The notes: generated from the sequence alone by a model not told the origin. Counted from the stretch's first letter, positions 14,759-23,927 are shown. The stretch: 64,000 bases of DNA from Motiliproteus sp047633175 (GCA_047633175.1 JBLIEQ010000019.1:12380-76379), one strand, 5' to 3'. Numbers and translations are program-made.

Positions 14759-15609
14759 AATCGCGCCTCAATCAACCACTGACTCACAGATTCAGTCCTG
14801 GGCGAAACCGCGATGGCGCGTCCATCACAGCTTCTCACAGGCAATATTCCCAAACCGGTATTGGTTAAAAACACGGCCTCGGCGTGGAACAGATCCTCCA
14901 CCCTCAGGACCTGTTCAATCACCTCTATCTTATTACGTTGCGCCCAATCGATCACCACCGAACGCACGATACCTGCCACGCCACAGCGGTCCAGCAGCGG
15001 TGTCAGCAGCTGCTGCCCCCGGATCAGGAACAAATTACTCATCGTGCCCTCGATCAGACGATCATCAATATCACGGACCAGGCCTTCGGGGAACTGATCC
15101 TGCCACTCGTTTCGAGCCAGGACCTGCTCCAGGCGGTTCAGGTGTTTAATGCCTGCCAACAGGGGATTGAGCCCTAACCGGGTGCGACACAGATAGAGTT
15201 CACAGCCCTGCTGATACCAGTGCTGTGGATAATCAGGGGCGGCCGAGATCCTCAGGATTCGGTTTGGCACCAGATCAGCAAGGGCCCGATAACCGCGACC
15301 GCCGGCACCCCGGGTAATGATTATTTTGAGAAACGCGCGTTTGCGCCCCTGACAAAGCTGCCCGATCTCCGCACCCAAACTGTCGATAAAGGTCTTATCG
15401 TAGGGTATTGCCAGTCGATCCAAACCGGCATAAAGGCGCGCAAGATGGCGCCGTAACAGCAGGGGTTTACCGGCCTCAAGCAGCAGCGTTTCAAATACGC
15501 CATCGCCGTAGCTAAGGCCACGATCACCGAGGCTGATCTGAGTGCCGGGCTGACCGTTTACCAGGGTATCATTCATTGGCTTAACACCGGCGCTGGCGCT
15601 ATAGCTCAC
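14746..15609 (-). CDS. pabC: Aminodeoxychorismate lyase
   Basis: Class IV PLP enzyme of 276-287 residues: GLSYGDGVFETL, the PLP lysine in GIKHLNRLEQ (about 160), and EGTMSNLFLI near the Thr/Ser loop. It releases 4-aminobenzoate and pyruvate from aminodeoxychorismate in folate synthesis. The start is ambiguous: GTG 15609 overlaps the fabF TGA (GTGA), while ATG 15576 gives the usual short N-terminus MNDTLVNGQ; neither has a strong ribosome site. Close D-amino-acid or branched-chain transaminases share the fold, but position between fabF and mltG supports pabC. Confidence 0.9.
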   Translation of the reverse strand: MSYSASAGVKPMNDTLVNGQPGTQISLGDRGLSYGDGVFETLLLEAGKPLLLRRHLARLYAGLDRLAIPYDKTFIDSLGAEIGQLCQGRKRAFLKIIITRGAGGRGYRALADLVPNRILRISAAPDYPQHWYQQGCELYLCRTRLGLNPLLAGIKHLNRLEQVLARNEWQDQFPEGLVRDIDDRLIEGTMSNLFLIRGQQLLTPLLDRCGVAGIVRSVVIDWAQRNKIEVIEQVLRVEDLFHAEAVFLTNTGLGILPVRSCDGRAIAVSPRTESVSQWLIEARLCES

Positions 15610-16847
15610 GAAAGCCGCTTAAAGACCAGGGTACCGTTGGTACCACCAAACCCAAACGAGTTAGACATGGCGACGTCTATCTTAGTTTCCTGAGCGTTGT
15701 GAGCGACATAATTGAGATCACAGCCTTCAGAAGGATTATCTAGGTTGATCGTTGGCGGTGCCACCTGATCACGGATCGCAAGCACACAGAAGATCGCCTC
15801 GACCGCACCGGCCGCACCCAGCAGATGGCCGATCATCGACTTGGTCGAGCTCATCCGTACCTGGAAGGCACTCGACCCCAGCGCGCTCTTGACCGCATTA
15901 GACTCGGCCATGTCACCTGCGGGAGTCGAGGTGCCATGGGCATTGATATAGTCGATTTGATCGGGATTCAGGCCGCTGTCTTTGATCGCATTGGCCATCG
16001 ATGCGGCAGCTCCGCCGCCATCGGCGGGAGGGGATGTCATATGATAAGCATCACCACTCATGCCAAAACCGACCAGTTCAGCATAGATCTGAGCGCCACG
16101 TTTTTTAGCATGCTCGTACTCTTCTAGCACCATCACCCCGGCGCCGTCACTCAGTACGAAGCCATCCCGGTCACGATCCCAGGGGCGGCTGGCCGCCTGA
16201 GGGTCATCATTACGCTTAGAGAGCGCCCGAGCCGCAGCAAATCCACCTAAGCCCAGGGGCGTGGTGGCCATTTCTGCACCGCCGGCGACCATCGCGTCGG
16301 CATCGCCATAAGCGATCATCCTTGCCGCTGAGCCAATATTATGGGTGCCCGTGGTGCATGCCGTAACGATGGCAATATTGGGACCCTTGAATCCATAACG
16401 GATAGACAGGTTGCCAGCAATCATATTGATGATGCTGCCGGGAACAAAGAAAGGGGAGATCCTGCGCGGACCTCCCTTTTCGAGTATTGAGTAATTCTTT
16501 TCTATCAGGGGTAAGCCACCAATACCGGAACCTACGGCAACTCCGATACGATCCGCATTAGCGTCAGTGACCACCAGTCCCGAATCTTCTATTGCCTGAA
16601 TACCCGCAGCCATGCCGTATTGGATGAAAAAATCCATCTTCCTGGCATCTTTGGGATCCATATACGCTGCAACGTCGAAACCCTTGATGGAACCGCCAAA
16701 GTTCGTACTGTAAGACGACACATCAAAGTGTTCGATAGGACCGATACCGCTATGACCATTAACGATATTCCCCCACGTCTCTTTGACCGTGTTTCCAACA
16801 GGAGTCAATAACCCCATGCCGGTAACCACCACTCTTCTCCGAGACAT
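15606..16847 (-). CDS. fabF: 3-oxoacyl-[ACP] synthase II
   Basis: 413 residues from ATG 16847, set by GGAGG five bases upstream; five extra codons in the open frame upstream are unlikely to be translated. The catalytic triad is visible: Cys in TACTTGTHNIG, His in INAHGTSTPAGD and His in KSMIGHLLGAAGA. It extends acyl chains (C16:1 to C18:1 control) with acyl carrier protein, encoded just upstream. An intrinsic terminator-like hairpin (16878-16914) sits between acpP and fabF and should lower fabF output relative to acpP. Confidence 0.96.
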   Translation of the reverse strand: MSRRRVVVTGMGLLTPVGNTVKETWGNIVNGHSGIGPIEHFDVSSYSTNFGGSIKGFDVAAYMDPKDARKMDFFIQYGMAAGIQAIEDSGLVVTDANADRIGVAVGSGIGGLPLIEKNYSILEKGGPRRISPFFVPGSIINMIAGNLSIRYGFKGPNIAIVTACTTGTHNIGSAARMIAYGDADAMVAGGAEMATTPLGLGGFAAARALSKRNDDPQAASRPWDRDRDGFVLSDGAGVMVLEEYEHAKKRGAQIYAELVGFGMSGDAYHMTSPPADGGGAAASMANAIKDSGLNPDQIDYINAHGTSTPAGDMAESNAVKSALGSSAFQVRMSSTKSMIGHLLGAAGAVEAIFCVLAIRDQVAPPTINLDNPSEGCDLNYVAHNAQETKIDVAMSNSFGFGGTNGTLVFKRLS

Positions 16848-16877
16848 CGCAACCTCCATCAAATTTTTATAGGCAAA

Positions 16878-16914
16878 TAAAAAGCCGCCCTATGTGACCA
16901 TAGCAGCGGCTTTC
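16878..16914 (-). terminator. Intrinsic terminator/attenuator between acpP and fabF
   Basis: On the minus strand AAAGCCGC pairs with GCGGCTTT, with an inner GCTATG/CATAG stem, followed by TTTATTT. It is in the right place to end the abundant acpP transcript, with partial read-through into fabF. Confidence 0.75.
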
Positions 16915-16934
16915 TGGAGCAGCTTAGTGCTTAA

Positions 16935-17168
16935 TTACTGGTTAGCGGTAACATAAGCGATGGCCAGTTTAACCGTAGTAATCTTTTCGGCTTCTTCATC
17001 AGGAATTTCAGTTTCAAATTCTTCTTCCAGAGCCATAACAAGCTCAACAGTGTCGAGTGAGTCAGCGCCCAGATCTTCAACGAAGGAAGCGTCATTGGTC
17101 ACTTCTTCTTCTTTAACGCCTAATTGCTCGGCAACAATCTTTTTTACGCGCTCTTCAATAGTACTCAT
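16935..17168 (-). CDS. acpP: Acyl carrier protein
   Basis: 77 residues, acidic, with the phosphopantetheine attachment serine in GADSLDTVELVM (Ser about 37). It is the typical AcpP length and carries acyl intermediates for FabD, FabG, FabF and PlsX, encoded around it. ATG 17168 has AGGAAAAAC upstream. It is flanked by a candidate promoter upstream and a terminator downstream, consistent with high separate expression. Confidence 0.97.
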   Translation of the reverse strand: MSTIEERVKKIVAEQLGVKEEEVTNDASFVEDLGADSLDTVELVMALEEEFETEIPDEEAEKITTVKLAIAYVTANQ

Positions 17169-17283
17169 AGTTTTTCCTGCTTGTTATGAACGACTTATAC
17201 AGCGATGTGAGAAAACGATACTAAATCCCAACACCACCGAGTTAAATTGGTCACCTCTCCGCCTATAGGCTGGATGATGGGGA

Positions 17284-17312
17284 CATTATCAACATATTCG
17301 GCAAAAAAACAA
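17284..17312 (-). promoter_or_regulatory. Candidate sigma-70 promoter for acpP
   Basis: On the minus strand TTGTTT (17312-17307) and GATAAT (17289-17284) are separated by 17 bases, about 115 bases before the acpP start. No other evidence. Confidence 0.4.
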
Positions 17313-17326
17313 TTCCCCTTAAGGAA

Positions 17327-18070
17327 TTATGCCATGTACATGCCACCATTGACGTGAATTGTCTCGCCAGTGACATAACCTCCAGCCTCGCTGGCCAAAA
17401 ACCCAACAACCGCAGCGACCTCTTCAGGTGCCCCCAATCGATTTAGCGGGATCTGACTTTTGAGCTTTTCCTTGTGCTCTTCCGCTAATCCACTGGTCAT
17501 ATCTGTATCGATAAAACCCGGTGCGACAGAATTGACGGTAATATTACGCGAAGCGACCTCTCTAGCCAATGCCCGACTGAAACCTTCGACACCCGCTTTC
17601 GCAGCAGCATAGTTACACTGACCACCATTTCCCATGGAAGCGACCACAGAACTGACATTTATAATCCGCCCCCAGCGAGCCTTCGTCATGCCACGCAAGC
17701 ACCCCTTAACGACCCGGTAGATAGAGGTCAGGTTGGTATTAAGCACCGCCTCCCACTCATCCGCCTTCATCCGCATCAGGATATTGTCACGGGTAATGCC
17801 TGCATTATTAACCACGATGGCAATCGCACCAAACTCAGCCTGCACCGCAGCCAGAACCTCATCTACGGACGCCTGAGAGGCGACATCCAGCACCACACCC
17901 TTGCCGGCGATACCCGCATCCGCAAGATGCTGGGAGATAGCCGCAGCACCCCTTTCGCTGGTCGCCGTACCGATAATGACAGCACCCTGACGACCCAACT
18001 CCAGAGAGATCGCCTTACCAATCCCACGAGTAGCACCCGTCACCAGGGCTATTTTTCCTTTAATACTCAT
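17327..18070 (-). CDS. fabG: 3-oxoacyl-[ACP] reductase
   Basis: 247 residues of the short-chain dehydrogenase family: NADPH loop TGATRGIG (about 12-19), NNAG (about 87-90), catalytic Ser in INVSSVVAS and the YAAAK motif (Tyr about 154, Lys about 158). The C-terminus GGYVTGETIHVNGGMYM is typical for FabG. It reduces beta-ketoacyl-ACP. ATG 18070 has GGAG seven bases upstream. It lies 23 bases after fabD. Confidence 0.96.
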   Translation of the reverse strand: MSIKGKIALVTGATRGIGKAISLELGRQGAVIIGTATSERGAAAISQHLADAGIAGKGVVLDVASQASVDEVLAAVQAEFGAIAIVVNNAGITRDNILMRMKADEWEAVLNTNLTSIYRVVKGCLRGMTKARWGRIINVSSVVASMGNGGQCNYAAAKAGVEGFSRALAREVASRNITVNSVAPGFIDTDMTSGLAEEHKEKLKSQIPLNRLGAPEEVAAVVGFLASEAGGYVTGETIHVNGGMYMA

Positions 18071-18093
18071 ATTACGCTCCGCCTGTTAACTCG

Positions 18094-19044
18094 TTAGGAA
18101 TCTTTAGCGTCTGTACGCCCTAGTGCCGCATTAAGCCCGGCCAGATCATTGATCGCAGCGACTGACAGGCTACGTTGAATACGCTTATTCAAACCCGACA
18201 ACACCTTACCCGGACCACACTCTATAAGCGTCAGTATGCCCTGATCGGTCATGGCATTCACTGTATCTGTCCAGAGTACCGGACTATGCAGCTGAGCTAT
18301 CAGATTGAGCTTAATCTCGGCGACCGAAACAGCGACGCTTGCCTTTACATTCTGTAGCACCGGAATGTGCGGTTCTTTAAAGTCGATCGACTCGAGTTCC
18401 GCAGCCAACTGCTTAGCGGCAGGCAGCATCAGCGCACAATGAGAAGGCACACTGACCGGCAGCGGTAGGGCGCGCTTAGCACCCCCCGCCTTGCAGAGCA
18501 CCATCGCCCTGGCAACGGCTTGCGCCTCTCCGGCTACAACAATCTGGCCCGGCGAATTATAGTTGACCGCCGACACCACAGCGCCCTGGGCAGCCTCACA
18601 GCAGGCCTGTTCAACCAGAGCATCATCCAGGCCCAATATTGCCGCCATCGCGCCCGTGCCTGCAGGCACGGCCGCCTGCATAAACTGGCCGCGCTTCTCG
18701 ACCAGCAACACAGCCTCTGCCAGCGACATAACACCGGCACACACCAACGCCGTATACTCACCCAGACTATGACCCGCCAACAGGCTGGGCTGCTCACCGC
18801 CCTCCTGCAACCAAAGACGCCAGATGGCCACACCTGCGGTTAAGAGCGCAGGTTGAGTCTTCTCTGTGCTATTAAGCTCAGCGATCGGCCCATGCTGCGT
18901 TAAAGACCATAGATCATAGCCCAGTACCGTACTCGCCTCGGCAAAGGTTTGCTCGATCAGGGGGTAGTGCTGGGCCAGCTCAGACAACATCGTTAATTGT
19001 TGTGAGCCTTGGCCCGGAAAGACAAACGCTAGGGTTTGATTCAT
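18094..19044 (-). CDS. fabD: Malonyl-CoA:ACP transacylase
   Basis: 316 residues from ATG 19044 (MNQTLAFVFPGQGSQ), the family's usual start; an open frame of 18 codons upstream has no homology. The nucleophile is in GHSLGEYTA, the Arg in EKRGQFMQ and the His in SVPSHCALM. It moves malonyl groups from CoA to AcpP. There is no fabH between plsX and fabD, unlike Escherichia coli but as in Pseudomonas. Confidence 0.95.
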   Translation of the reverse strand: MNQTLAFVFPGQGSQQLTMLSELAQHYPLIEQTFAEASTVLGYDLWSLTQHGPIAELNSTEKTQPALLTAGVAIWRLWLQEGGEQPSLLAGHSLGEYTALVCAGVMSLAEAVLLVEKRGQFMQAAVPAGTGAMAAILGLDDALVEQACCEAAQGAVVSAVNYNSPGQIVVAGEAQAVARAMVLCKAGGAKRALPLPVSVPSHCALMLPAAKQLAAELESIDFKEPHIPVLQNVKASVAVSVAEIKLNLIAQLHSPVLWTDTVNAMTDQGILTLIECGPGKVLSGLNKRIQRSLSVAAINDLAGLNAALGRTDAKDS

Positions 19045-19155
19045 AACATTCTCATATAGAAAAACAGAGCAGGAGACCCCACCATTTATGTAACACATGC
19101 CATTACTATCTAGTCATTCAATACAGCAATACGCCGAACACCCCGTACTACAGCG

Positions 19156-20160
19156 TTACAAAATCTGACTCAGCTTCTCATTGATCAACCCGGTCAGATC
19201 TCGCTGAACCTCCGCCCGCGCCTGCACGATAGCCTGAACAAAACATTCGCGCGTAGCCGAACCGTGACTCTTAACGACGATGCCCTGCAAGCCCAGCAAG
19301 CTGGCGCCATTACGACGCGAGGGGTCCAACTGCTCTTTGAGCTGCTTCAAGACCGGTCGTGCCAGCAGCCCCACACACTTACGATACCAGCTGCTGGTAA
19401 AGGATTGCTGTAACTGCCCGGCAATCAACCGAGCCACCCCCTCACTGCTCTTCAGGGCGACATTACCGACAAAACCATCACAAACCACCACATCGGCCCT
19501 GCCTGAATAGATATCGTTACCCTCGATATAGCCGATATAGTTCAGCGCAGCGTGCTCCTGCAGCAGCCTTGACGCCAATTTAACCTGCTCATTACCCTTG
19601 AGCGCCTCTACGCCCACATTAAGCAGCGCGACACGCGGCGCGTCCAGCCCATCCAGGGCCTCCGCCAGGGCGGACCCCAGCAGCGCAAACTGAAACAGAT
19701 GCTCGGCGCTACAGTCCACGTTGGCACCCAGGTCGAGCATATAACAATGCCCTGTACGGGTAGGAATCGCGGTCGCGATCGCCGGACGATCGATACCCGG
19801 ATGCATGCGCAGCAGATAATGCCCGATGGCCATCAACGCCCCGGTATTACCCGCACACACACAGGCATCCGCGCGGCCATCGGCAACCAGCTTGACCGCA
19901 CGATACATCGACGAATCTTTGCGCTTACGCAGTACGACGGAAGGCTTTTCAGCCATAGAAACAATGGAATCTGCCGCTTCGATAGAGAATCGATCGGCAT
20001 ATTGAGCAGGCAGCAGGGATTCAATCTGGAAGGGGTCGCCCACGAGAATCAGCCGGGTATCGGGATAGGATTTGGAAAAATCTAGAGCTGCGGGAACTGC
20101 TACACGGGGACCGAAGTCCCCGCTCATCACATCGACTGCAAGGGTGCAGCGAGTGACCAA
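19156..20160 (-). CDS. plsX: Phosphate acyltransferase PlsX
   Basis: 334 residues, RCTLAVDVMSGDFGPRVAVP at the N-terminus (family consensus DxMGGD), then the SMYRAVKLVADGRADACV and AGNTGALMA segments and GNDIYSGRADVVVCDGFVGN. It makes acyl-phosphate from acyl-ACP for phospholipid synthesis. No ATG fits; the frame starts at TTG 20160, three bases after the rpmF stop, so translation is probably coupled to rpmF. The usual second Gly of the first motif is Ser. Confidence 0.94.
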   Translation of the reverse strand: MVTRCTLAVDVMSGDFGPRVAVPAALDFSKSYPDTRLILVGDPFQIESLLPAQYADRFSIEAADSIVSMAEKPSVVLRKRKDSSMYRAVKLVADGRADACVCAGNTGALMAIGHYLLRMHPGIDRPAIATAIPTRTGHCYMLDLGANVDCSAEHLFQFALLGSALAEALDGLDAPRVALLNVGVEALKGNEQVKLASRLLQEHAALNYIGYIEGNDIYSGRADVVVCDGFVGNVALKSSEGVARLIAGQLQQSFTSSWYRKCVGLLARPVLKQLKEQLDPSRRNGASLLGLQGIVVKSHGSATRECFVQAIVQARAEVQRDLTGLINEKLSQIL

Positions 20161-20163
20161 TGG

Positions 20164-20343
20164 TTACTCGGCGTCTTTAGCGATAACCTGGCGACCACGG
20201 TAGAAACCATCATCAGTCACATGGTGACGACGATGAACTTCACCGGTAGTGCTGTCTAATGACAGCGTGGGTGAGGCCAATGCATCGTGTGAACGACGCT
20301 GACCACGGCGTGAACGTGTAACTTTACTCTTCTGAACAGCCAT
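20164..20343 (-). CDS. rpmF: 50S ribosomal protein L32
   Basis: 59 residues, beginning MAVQKSKVTRSRRGQRRSHD and containing THE family segment HHVTDDGFYRGRQVI. The four zinc cysteines found in some L32 proteins are absent, as usual in gammaproteobacteria. CAGGAG lies ten bases before ATG 20343. It sits between yceD and plsX as in most gammaproteobacteria. Confidence 0.96.
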   Translation of the reverse strand: MAVQKSKVTRSRRGQRRSHDALASPTLSLDSTTGEVHRRHHVTDDGFYRGRQVIAKDAE

Positions 20344-20361
20344 GACTACGCAGCTCCTGAA

Positions 20362-20880
20362 TTAATGTTTATTGACCCTGAGTTGGGCCAACACGTTAAA
20401 TGGGTTTTTCCTATCGTTGTCGCCAGACTGCACGGCTGCTTCACCATACTCCGTCTTAACGACACAATCCTGATGCTGAGCGATCAGCGGCAACGTCAAT
20501 ATCAGCTCCTCTTCGACCAGCCGATAAAGATCTTGCTTAGGCTCATTGACGATAAGGGAATCGTAGTGACGAGGAAGCTGCTTGGCGGCCTCATCATCAG
20601 CGACGATACCCAAATTTATCTCGGCTTCAAGCTCTAGCGTGACTGGCTCCAGACAACGCTGACAAAGCATTTTCACCGTCGTATTAGCCAGGCCCCTGAT
20701 GTGACGAATACGCTCTTCATCCACACCAAAGTTCATACTAACATTGACAACCCCATCGCTATCAACAAGATAGCCACTCAATCGCTCCAGCTGTACTAGC
20801 GTTACAACGCCTTCAACAATCCGACCCTGGTCGGCAGCTTGGCGTGAATCAATTGTGAATGGTAATGATGGCTTCAACAT
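20362..20880 (-). CDS. yceD: YceD/DUF177 family 23S rRNA accumulation protein
   Basis: 172 residues with the conserved CQRCLEPV pair of cysteines (about residues 78-85) and the acidic C-terminal half ending NPFNVLAQLRVN. In Escherichia coli the protein affects 23S rRNA accumulation; a molecular mechanism is not settled. It is the first gene of the long lipid/cell-envelope operon. A good promoter (20890-20918) places the transcription start within a few bases of the ATG, and no ribosome site is visible, so the mRNA may be leaderless. Confidence 0.92.
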   Translation of the reverse strand: MLKPSLPFTIDSRQAADQGRIVEGVVTLVQLERLSGYLVDSDGVVNVSMNFGVDEERIRHIRGLANTTVKMLCQRCLEPVTLELEAEINLGIVADDEAAKQLPRHYDSLIVNEPKQDLYRLVEEELILTLPLIAQHQDCVVKTEYGEAAVQSGDNDRKNPFNVLAQLRVNKH

Positions 20881-20889
20881 AAGCGCGAC

Positions 20890-20918
20890 ATAATAGTTAC
20901 CTAGTGAGTGTGTGTAAA
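20890..20918 (-). promoter_or_regulatory. Sigma-70 promoter for the yceD-rpmF-plsX-fab operon
   Basis: On the minus strand TTTACA (20918-20913) and TATTAT (20895-20890) have an ideal 17-base spacer. The -10 box ends only nine bases before the yceD ATG. Confidence 0.65.
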
Positions 20919-20997
20919 GAGATCTCTGATAAAAAAGACTAGAATGACGCGCATATCATACACACCTGCTCCTAACCTTTAACCCTGGAATGTCGGC

Positions 20998-21576
20998 ATG
21001 CTCCAACTAATTCTCGCGTCAACCTCTGTATACAGAAAATCTTTGCTTGAAAAACTGCAACTAAACTTTAGCTGCCAGGCACCTGACATGGACGAAACGC
21101 CCGTGCCAGGCGAATCAGCCCGGGAACTCGTCATACGCCTAGCCCGGGCAAAAGCCGAAGCGGTCGGACGCAACCACCCCGGCGCCCTGATTATTGGCTC
21201 GGATCAGGTCGCGCTCCTTAATGATACGCTTATTGGCAAGCCTCATGACCACCAACGGGCAACGGCACAACTTCGGGCATCCAGCGGCCAGACCCTCAGC
21301 TTCTATACCGGCCTGTGCCTGCACAACAGCGCAACGGGCAGCTCAGAGGTGATCTGCGAGCCCTTCAGCGTCCATTTCAGAACCCTCAGTGACGCTCAGA
21401 TCGAACGCTACCTGATCCGCGAACAGCCCTATCAGTGTGCCGGCAGCTTTAAAGCTGAGGGCTTAGGCATAAGTCTGTTTGAAAAACTCGAAGGTGACGA
21501 CCCCAACACCCTGGTAGGCCTGCCTCTGATCCGCCTGATAGCGCTATTACAACGCCAGGGCGTGGAGGTACCCTGA
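20998..21576 (+). CDS. maf: Maf-family nucleotide pyrophosphatase (YceF subgroup)
   Basis: 192 residues: ILASTSVYRKSLLEKL at the N-terminus, APDMDETPVPGE, the catalytic Asp in IIGSDQVALLN and the late AGSFKAEGLGISLFEKLEG. The SxxR-K/Q residues fit the YceF type, which hydrolyses m7GTP and related modified nucleotides, rather than the dTTP/UTP type. It is divergent from yceD as in Escherichia coli and close relatives. The start is ATG 20998; GGAATG precedes it by about ten bases. Confidence 0.92.
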   Translation: MLQLILASTSVYRKSLLEKLQLNFSCQAPDMDETPVPGESARELVIRLARAKAEAVGRNHPGALIIGSDQVALLNDTLIGKPHDHQRATAQLRASSGQTLSFYTGLCLHNSATGSSEVICEPFSVHFRTLSDAQIERYLIREQPYQCAGSFKAEGLGISLFEKLEGDDPNTLVGLPLIRLIALLQRQGVEVP

Positions 21577-21614
21577 GTCATCAGCCCTGAGCCACGACCA
21601 TCAACTAGCGGCCA

Positions 21615-22667
21615 TCAGCGCAGCGTGGGAGCGCTCGACTCCAGCTGAGTCGACAGGGTTTTAGCGAAGGTCACCCCCATCCGCTCTGCCAACTTCTCCA
21701 AGGCGGATAGTGACGGGGTGAAATTGACGATATGCTCTTCGCCGATCACCTCTCGTGCCACGTAACCGGCACTCCCCAGACCGTCGATCAGACCCAACCC
21801 CAGCGCCTGCTCTCCGGTCCAGATCAAACCACTGAAAAGCTCTTGCGAATCGCCGAGTCGGTCTCCCCTGCCTTGCTTAACCTGTTCGATAAACTGCAGG
21901 TGCGTGGTATTGAGTACAGACTTCCAAAACGCCTCTTCGCCCTCCTTTAAAGGGGAAAAAGGATCCAGGAACGCCTTGTGCTTACCGGCAGTCACCAGGC
22001 GACGCTCAATACCCAGCTTTTCCAACACCTCGACAAAACCAAAACTGGAGGAGATCACACCGATCGACCCCACCAGACTGGCCTTGTCGGCATAGATCTC
22101 ATCAGCCGCGGCGGCTATGTAATAGCCACCCGAGGCACCGATATCGCTAATCACGGCGTAGAGCTTGGTATCGGGATAGAGCAGGCGTAAGCGTTTGATC
22201 TCATCATAGACATAGCCCGACTGCACCGGACTACCGCCAGGACTATTGATCCTCAGAATCACCCCACGGGTGTTTTTATCCGCAAACGCGGCACCCAAAC
22301 TCCGGGCGATACTATCGGCATTGGCCTCAGCATCTGCGGCTATAACACCGCTGATATCGACCAGCGCCGTATGCGGCTTATTGCTGGATAGCTGTTCGGA
22401 CCAGCTGCTATCCACAATAAAATAAAGCATCGCAAACAGATAGATAAAGGTTAGCGATTTAAAGAAGATGCCCCAGCGTCTCGAGCGTCGATGCTCTACC
22501 GACAGACCCTTAACCATTTTTTCAATCAGCCGCCACTCTTTAGAATCAGCATCTGCATACTGACGCGGCTCAGCGCCCGTCTTTTCGGGCCGACCTGACT
22601 GGGATTGAGATTGAGATTGAGATTGAGATTGAGAGTCGGAGCCAGGGCCCCAGAGATTATCACTCAC
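21615..22667 (-). CDS. sppA: S49 family signal peptide peptidase (SppA 36K type)
   Basis: 350 residues: a Ser/Gln-repeat N-terminus (about 11-24) on the cytoplasmic side, a single membrane anchor (about 66-86) and one S49 domain. The catalytic serine is in DIGASGGYYIA (about 180) and the lysine in DKASLVGSIGVI. Members digest cleaved signal peptides and can act on membrane proteins. The Ser-Gln repeat comes from five tandem GATTGA hexamers in the DNA (22603-22632) and could vary in length. It follows the HAD phosphatase gene in the same direction, 41 bases apart. Confidence 0.9.
   Translation of the reverse strand: MSDNLWGPGSDSQSQSQSQSQSQSGRPEKTGAEPRQYADADSKEWRLIEKMVKGLSVEHRRSRRWGIFFKSLTFIYLFAMLYFIVDSSWSEQLSSNKPHTALVDISGVIAADAEANADSIARSLGAAFADKNTRGVILRINSPGGSPVQSGYVYDEIKRLRLLYPDTKLYAVISDIGASGGYYIAAAADEIYADKASLVGSIGVISSSFGFVEVLEKLGIERRLVTAGKHKAFLDPFSPLKEGEEAFWKSVLNTTHLQFIEQVKQGRGDRLGDSQELFSGLIWTGEQALGLGLIDGLGSAGYVAREVIGEEHIVNFTPSLSALEKLAERMGVTFAKTLSTQLESSAPTLR
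22603..22632. repeat. Five tandem GATTGA hexamers inside sppA
   Basis: Perfect hexamer array, encoding Ser-Gln pairs on the minus strand. Unit changes stay in frame. Confidence 0.9.
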
Positions 22668-22708
22668 GCAGTTATCCTATTTAGTCGGAATTGTTAGTCG
22701 GTATGGGA

Positions 22709-23365
22709 TTATGTGATTTGTGCCTCGAGCCAGTGCTCGAGTTCGCTAAAATTGTCGATAATACGTTGCGGCGCATGCTTAAGCAGCCGCTCAGGATGAT
22801 GTGCACCATAAGAGACACCGACAGATCGCATGCCGGCTGCGACTGCCATGCCGAGGTCGTACTCGGTATCACCGACCATCACCGCCTCATCAACGCGATG
22901 ACCGCTCTCTTCCAGTAGCTGCTCAAGCATCAGCGGATGGGGCTTGGAGCGGGTCTCATCCGCGCAACGGCTATAATCAAACGCCGTTTCAAGCCCGGCC
23001 TCAGCCAGGACTCTATCGAGCCCCTTACGGCTTTTACCCGTGGCTACGGCCAGGCGATAGCCGCGCTGCCGCAGACGAACAAGACCCTCCCGAACGCCGG
23101 GGAAAAAATCGGTAGCGGTATCATCCCCTTCTATATAGTAATAACCATAGCGCTCGCGCATCTGCGAGCACTGGTCAGAACTCAGGCACCCAAACAGCTG
23201 CTCAAAGACCTCCGGCAGCCCCAGGCCAATGATATTGCGTACTGCCTCTGCGCTCGGCACGGGCAGCGCCACATCGACCGCCGCCTTCTGCATAGAGCGG
23301 GTAATCCGCTCGGCCGAGTCGAGCAAGGTACCATCCCAATCAAAAATAATAAGTTTTAAATTCAC
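22709..23365 (-). CDS. HAD-IA family hydrolase (phosphoglycolate-phosphatase-like)
   Basis: 218 residues with HAD motif I IIFDWDGTLLDS (nucleophile Asp about 9), motif II Thr in AVATGKSRKG, and motif IV VMVGDTEYDLGMA. The cap helix region RSMQKAAVDVALPVPS fits subclass IA. Related genes next to sppA in Pseudomonas are annotated as phosphoglycolate-phosphatase-like; the substrate is unproven. The usual rluC neighbour is absent from this position. No clear ribosome site was needed to set the start (ATG 23365, MNLKLIIFDWDG). Confidence 0.88.
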   Translation of the reverse strand: MNLKLIIFDWDGTLLDSAERITRSMQKAAVDVALPVPSAEAVRNIIGLGLPEVFEQLFGCLSSDQCSQMRERYGYYYIEGDDTATDFFPGVREGLVRLRQRGYRLAVATGKSRKGLDRVLAEAGLETAFDYSRCADETRSKPHPLMLEQLLEESGHRVDEAVMVGDTEYDLGMAVAAGMRSVGVSYGAHHPERLLKHAPQRIIDNFSELEHWLEAQIT

Positions 23366-23498
23366 ATTTACATCCTGACTTCAGAGTATTCAACATAAAC
23401 GGCTAAAAATAGTTCACCGAAAATCGCACTTGGGTTTGGTCTGCTAAGTACCTTAGGCTACCCTAGCAGGAATATCATTTTAGTTATCAGGAGATAAC

Positions 23499-23927
23499 AT
23501 GAGCGACCTACACGGCTACTATATCGAAGATCTTGAAGTGGGCATGACGGCGTCATTCGCCAAAACCGTCTCCGAGTCTGATGTCTACACCTTTGCCGGC
23601 ATCACCGGCGACAACAATCCTGTCCATATCAATGCCGAGTATGCCGCTCAGACCATATTTAAAGAGCGCATCGTCCACGGCATGTTCAGCGCCGGACTGA
23701 TCTCTGCGGTACTGGGCACCAAGCTTCCCGGACCCGGCGCCATCTACATCGACCAGAACATTAAATTCAAAGCCCCGGTCAAGTTTGGCGACACCCTCAC
23801 CGCAACCGCCACCATCACCGAGATAAAAATGGAGCGTCGACGCGTCATATTGAGCACCGTCTGCACCGTCGGCGGCAAAACCGTTGCCAGCGGCAGCGCG
23901 ACCCTGATGGTCGACTCTAAGAGCTAA
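23499..23927 (+). CDS. MaoC family (R)-specific enoyl-CoA hydratase-like protein
   Basis: 142 residues, a single hot-dog domain: YIEDLEVGMTASFAKTVSES, the hydratase motif with catalytic Asp and His in ITGDNNPVHINAEYA (about 37-51) and ERIVHGMFSAGLISAVLG. PhaJ-type members hydrate enoyl-CoA to (R)-3-hydroxyacyl-CoA, for polyhydroxyalkanoate or other lipid routes; no phaC is in the window. AGGAG lies ten bases before ATG 23499. The next gene follows 26 bases later with its own strong ribosome site. Confidence 0.9.
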   Translation: MSDLHGYYIEDLEVGMTASFAKTVSESDVYTFAGITGDNNPVHINAEYAAQTIFKERIVHGMFSAGLISAVLGTKLPGPGAIYIDQNIKFKAPVKFGDTLTATATITEIKMERRRVILSTVCTVGGKTVASGSATLMVDSKS

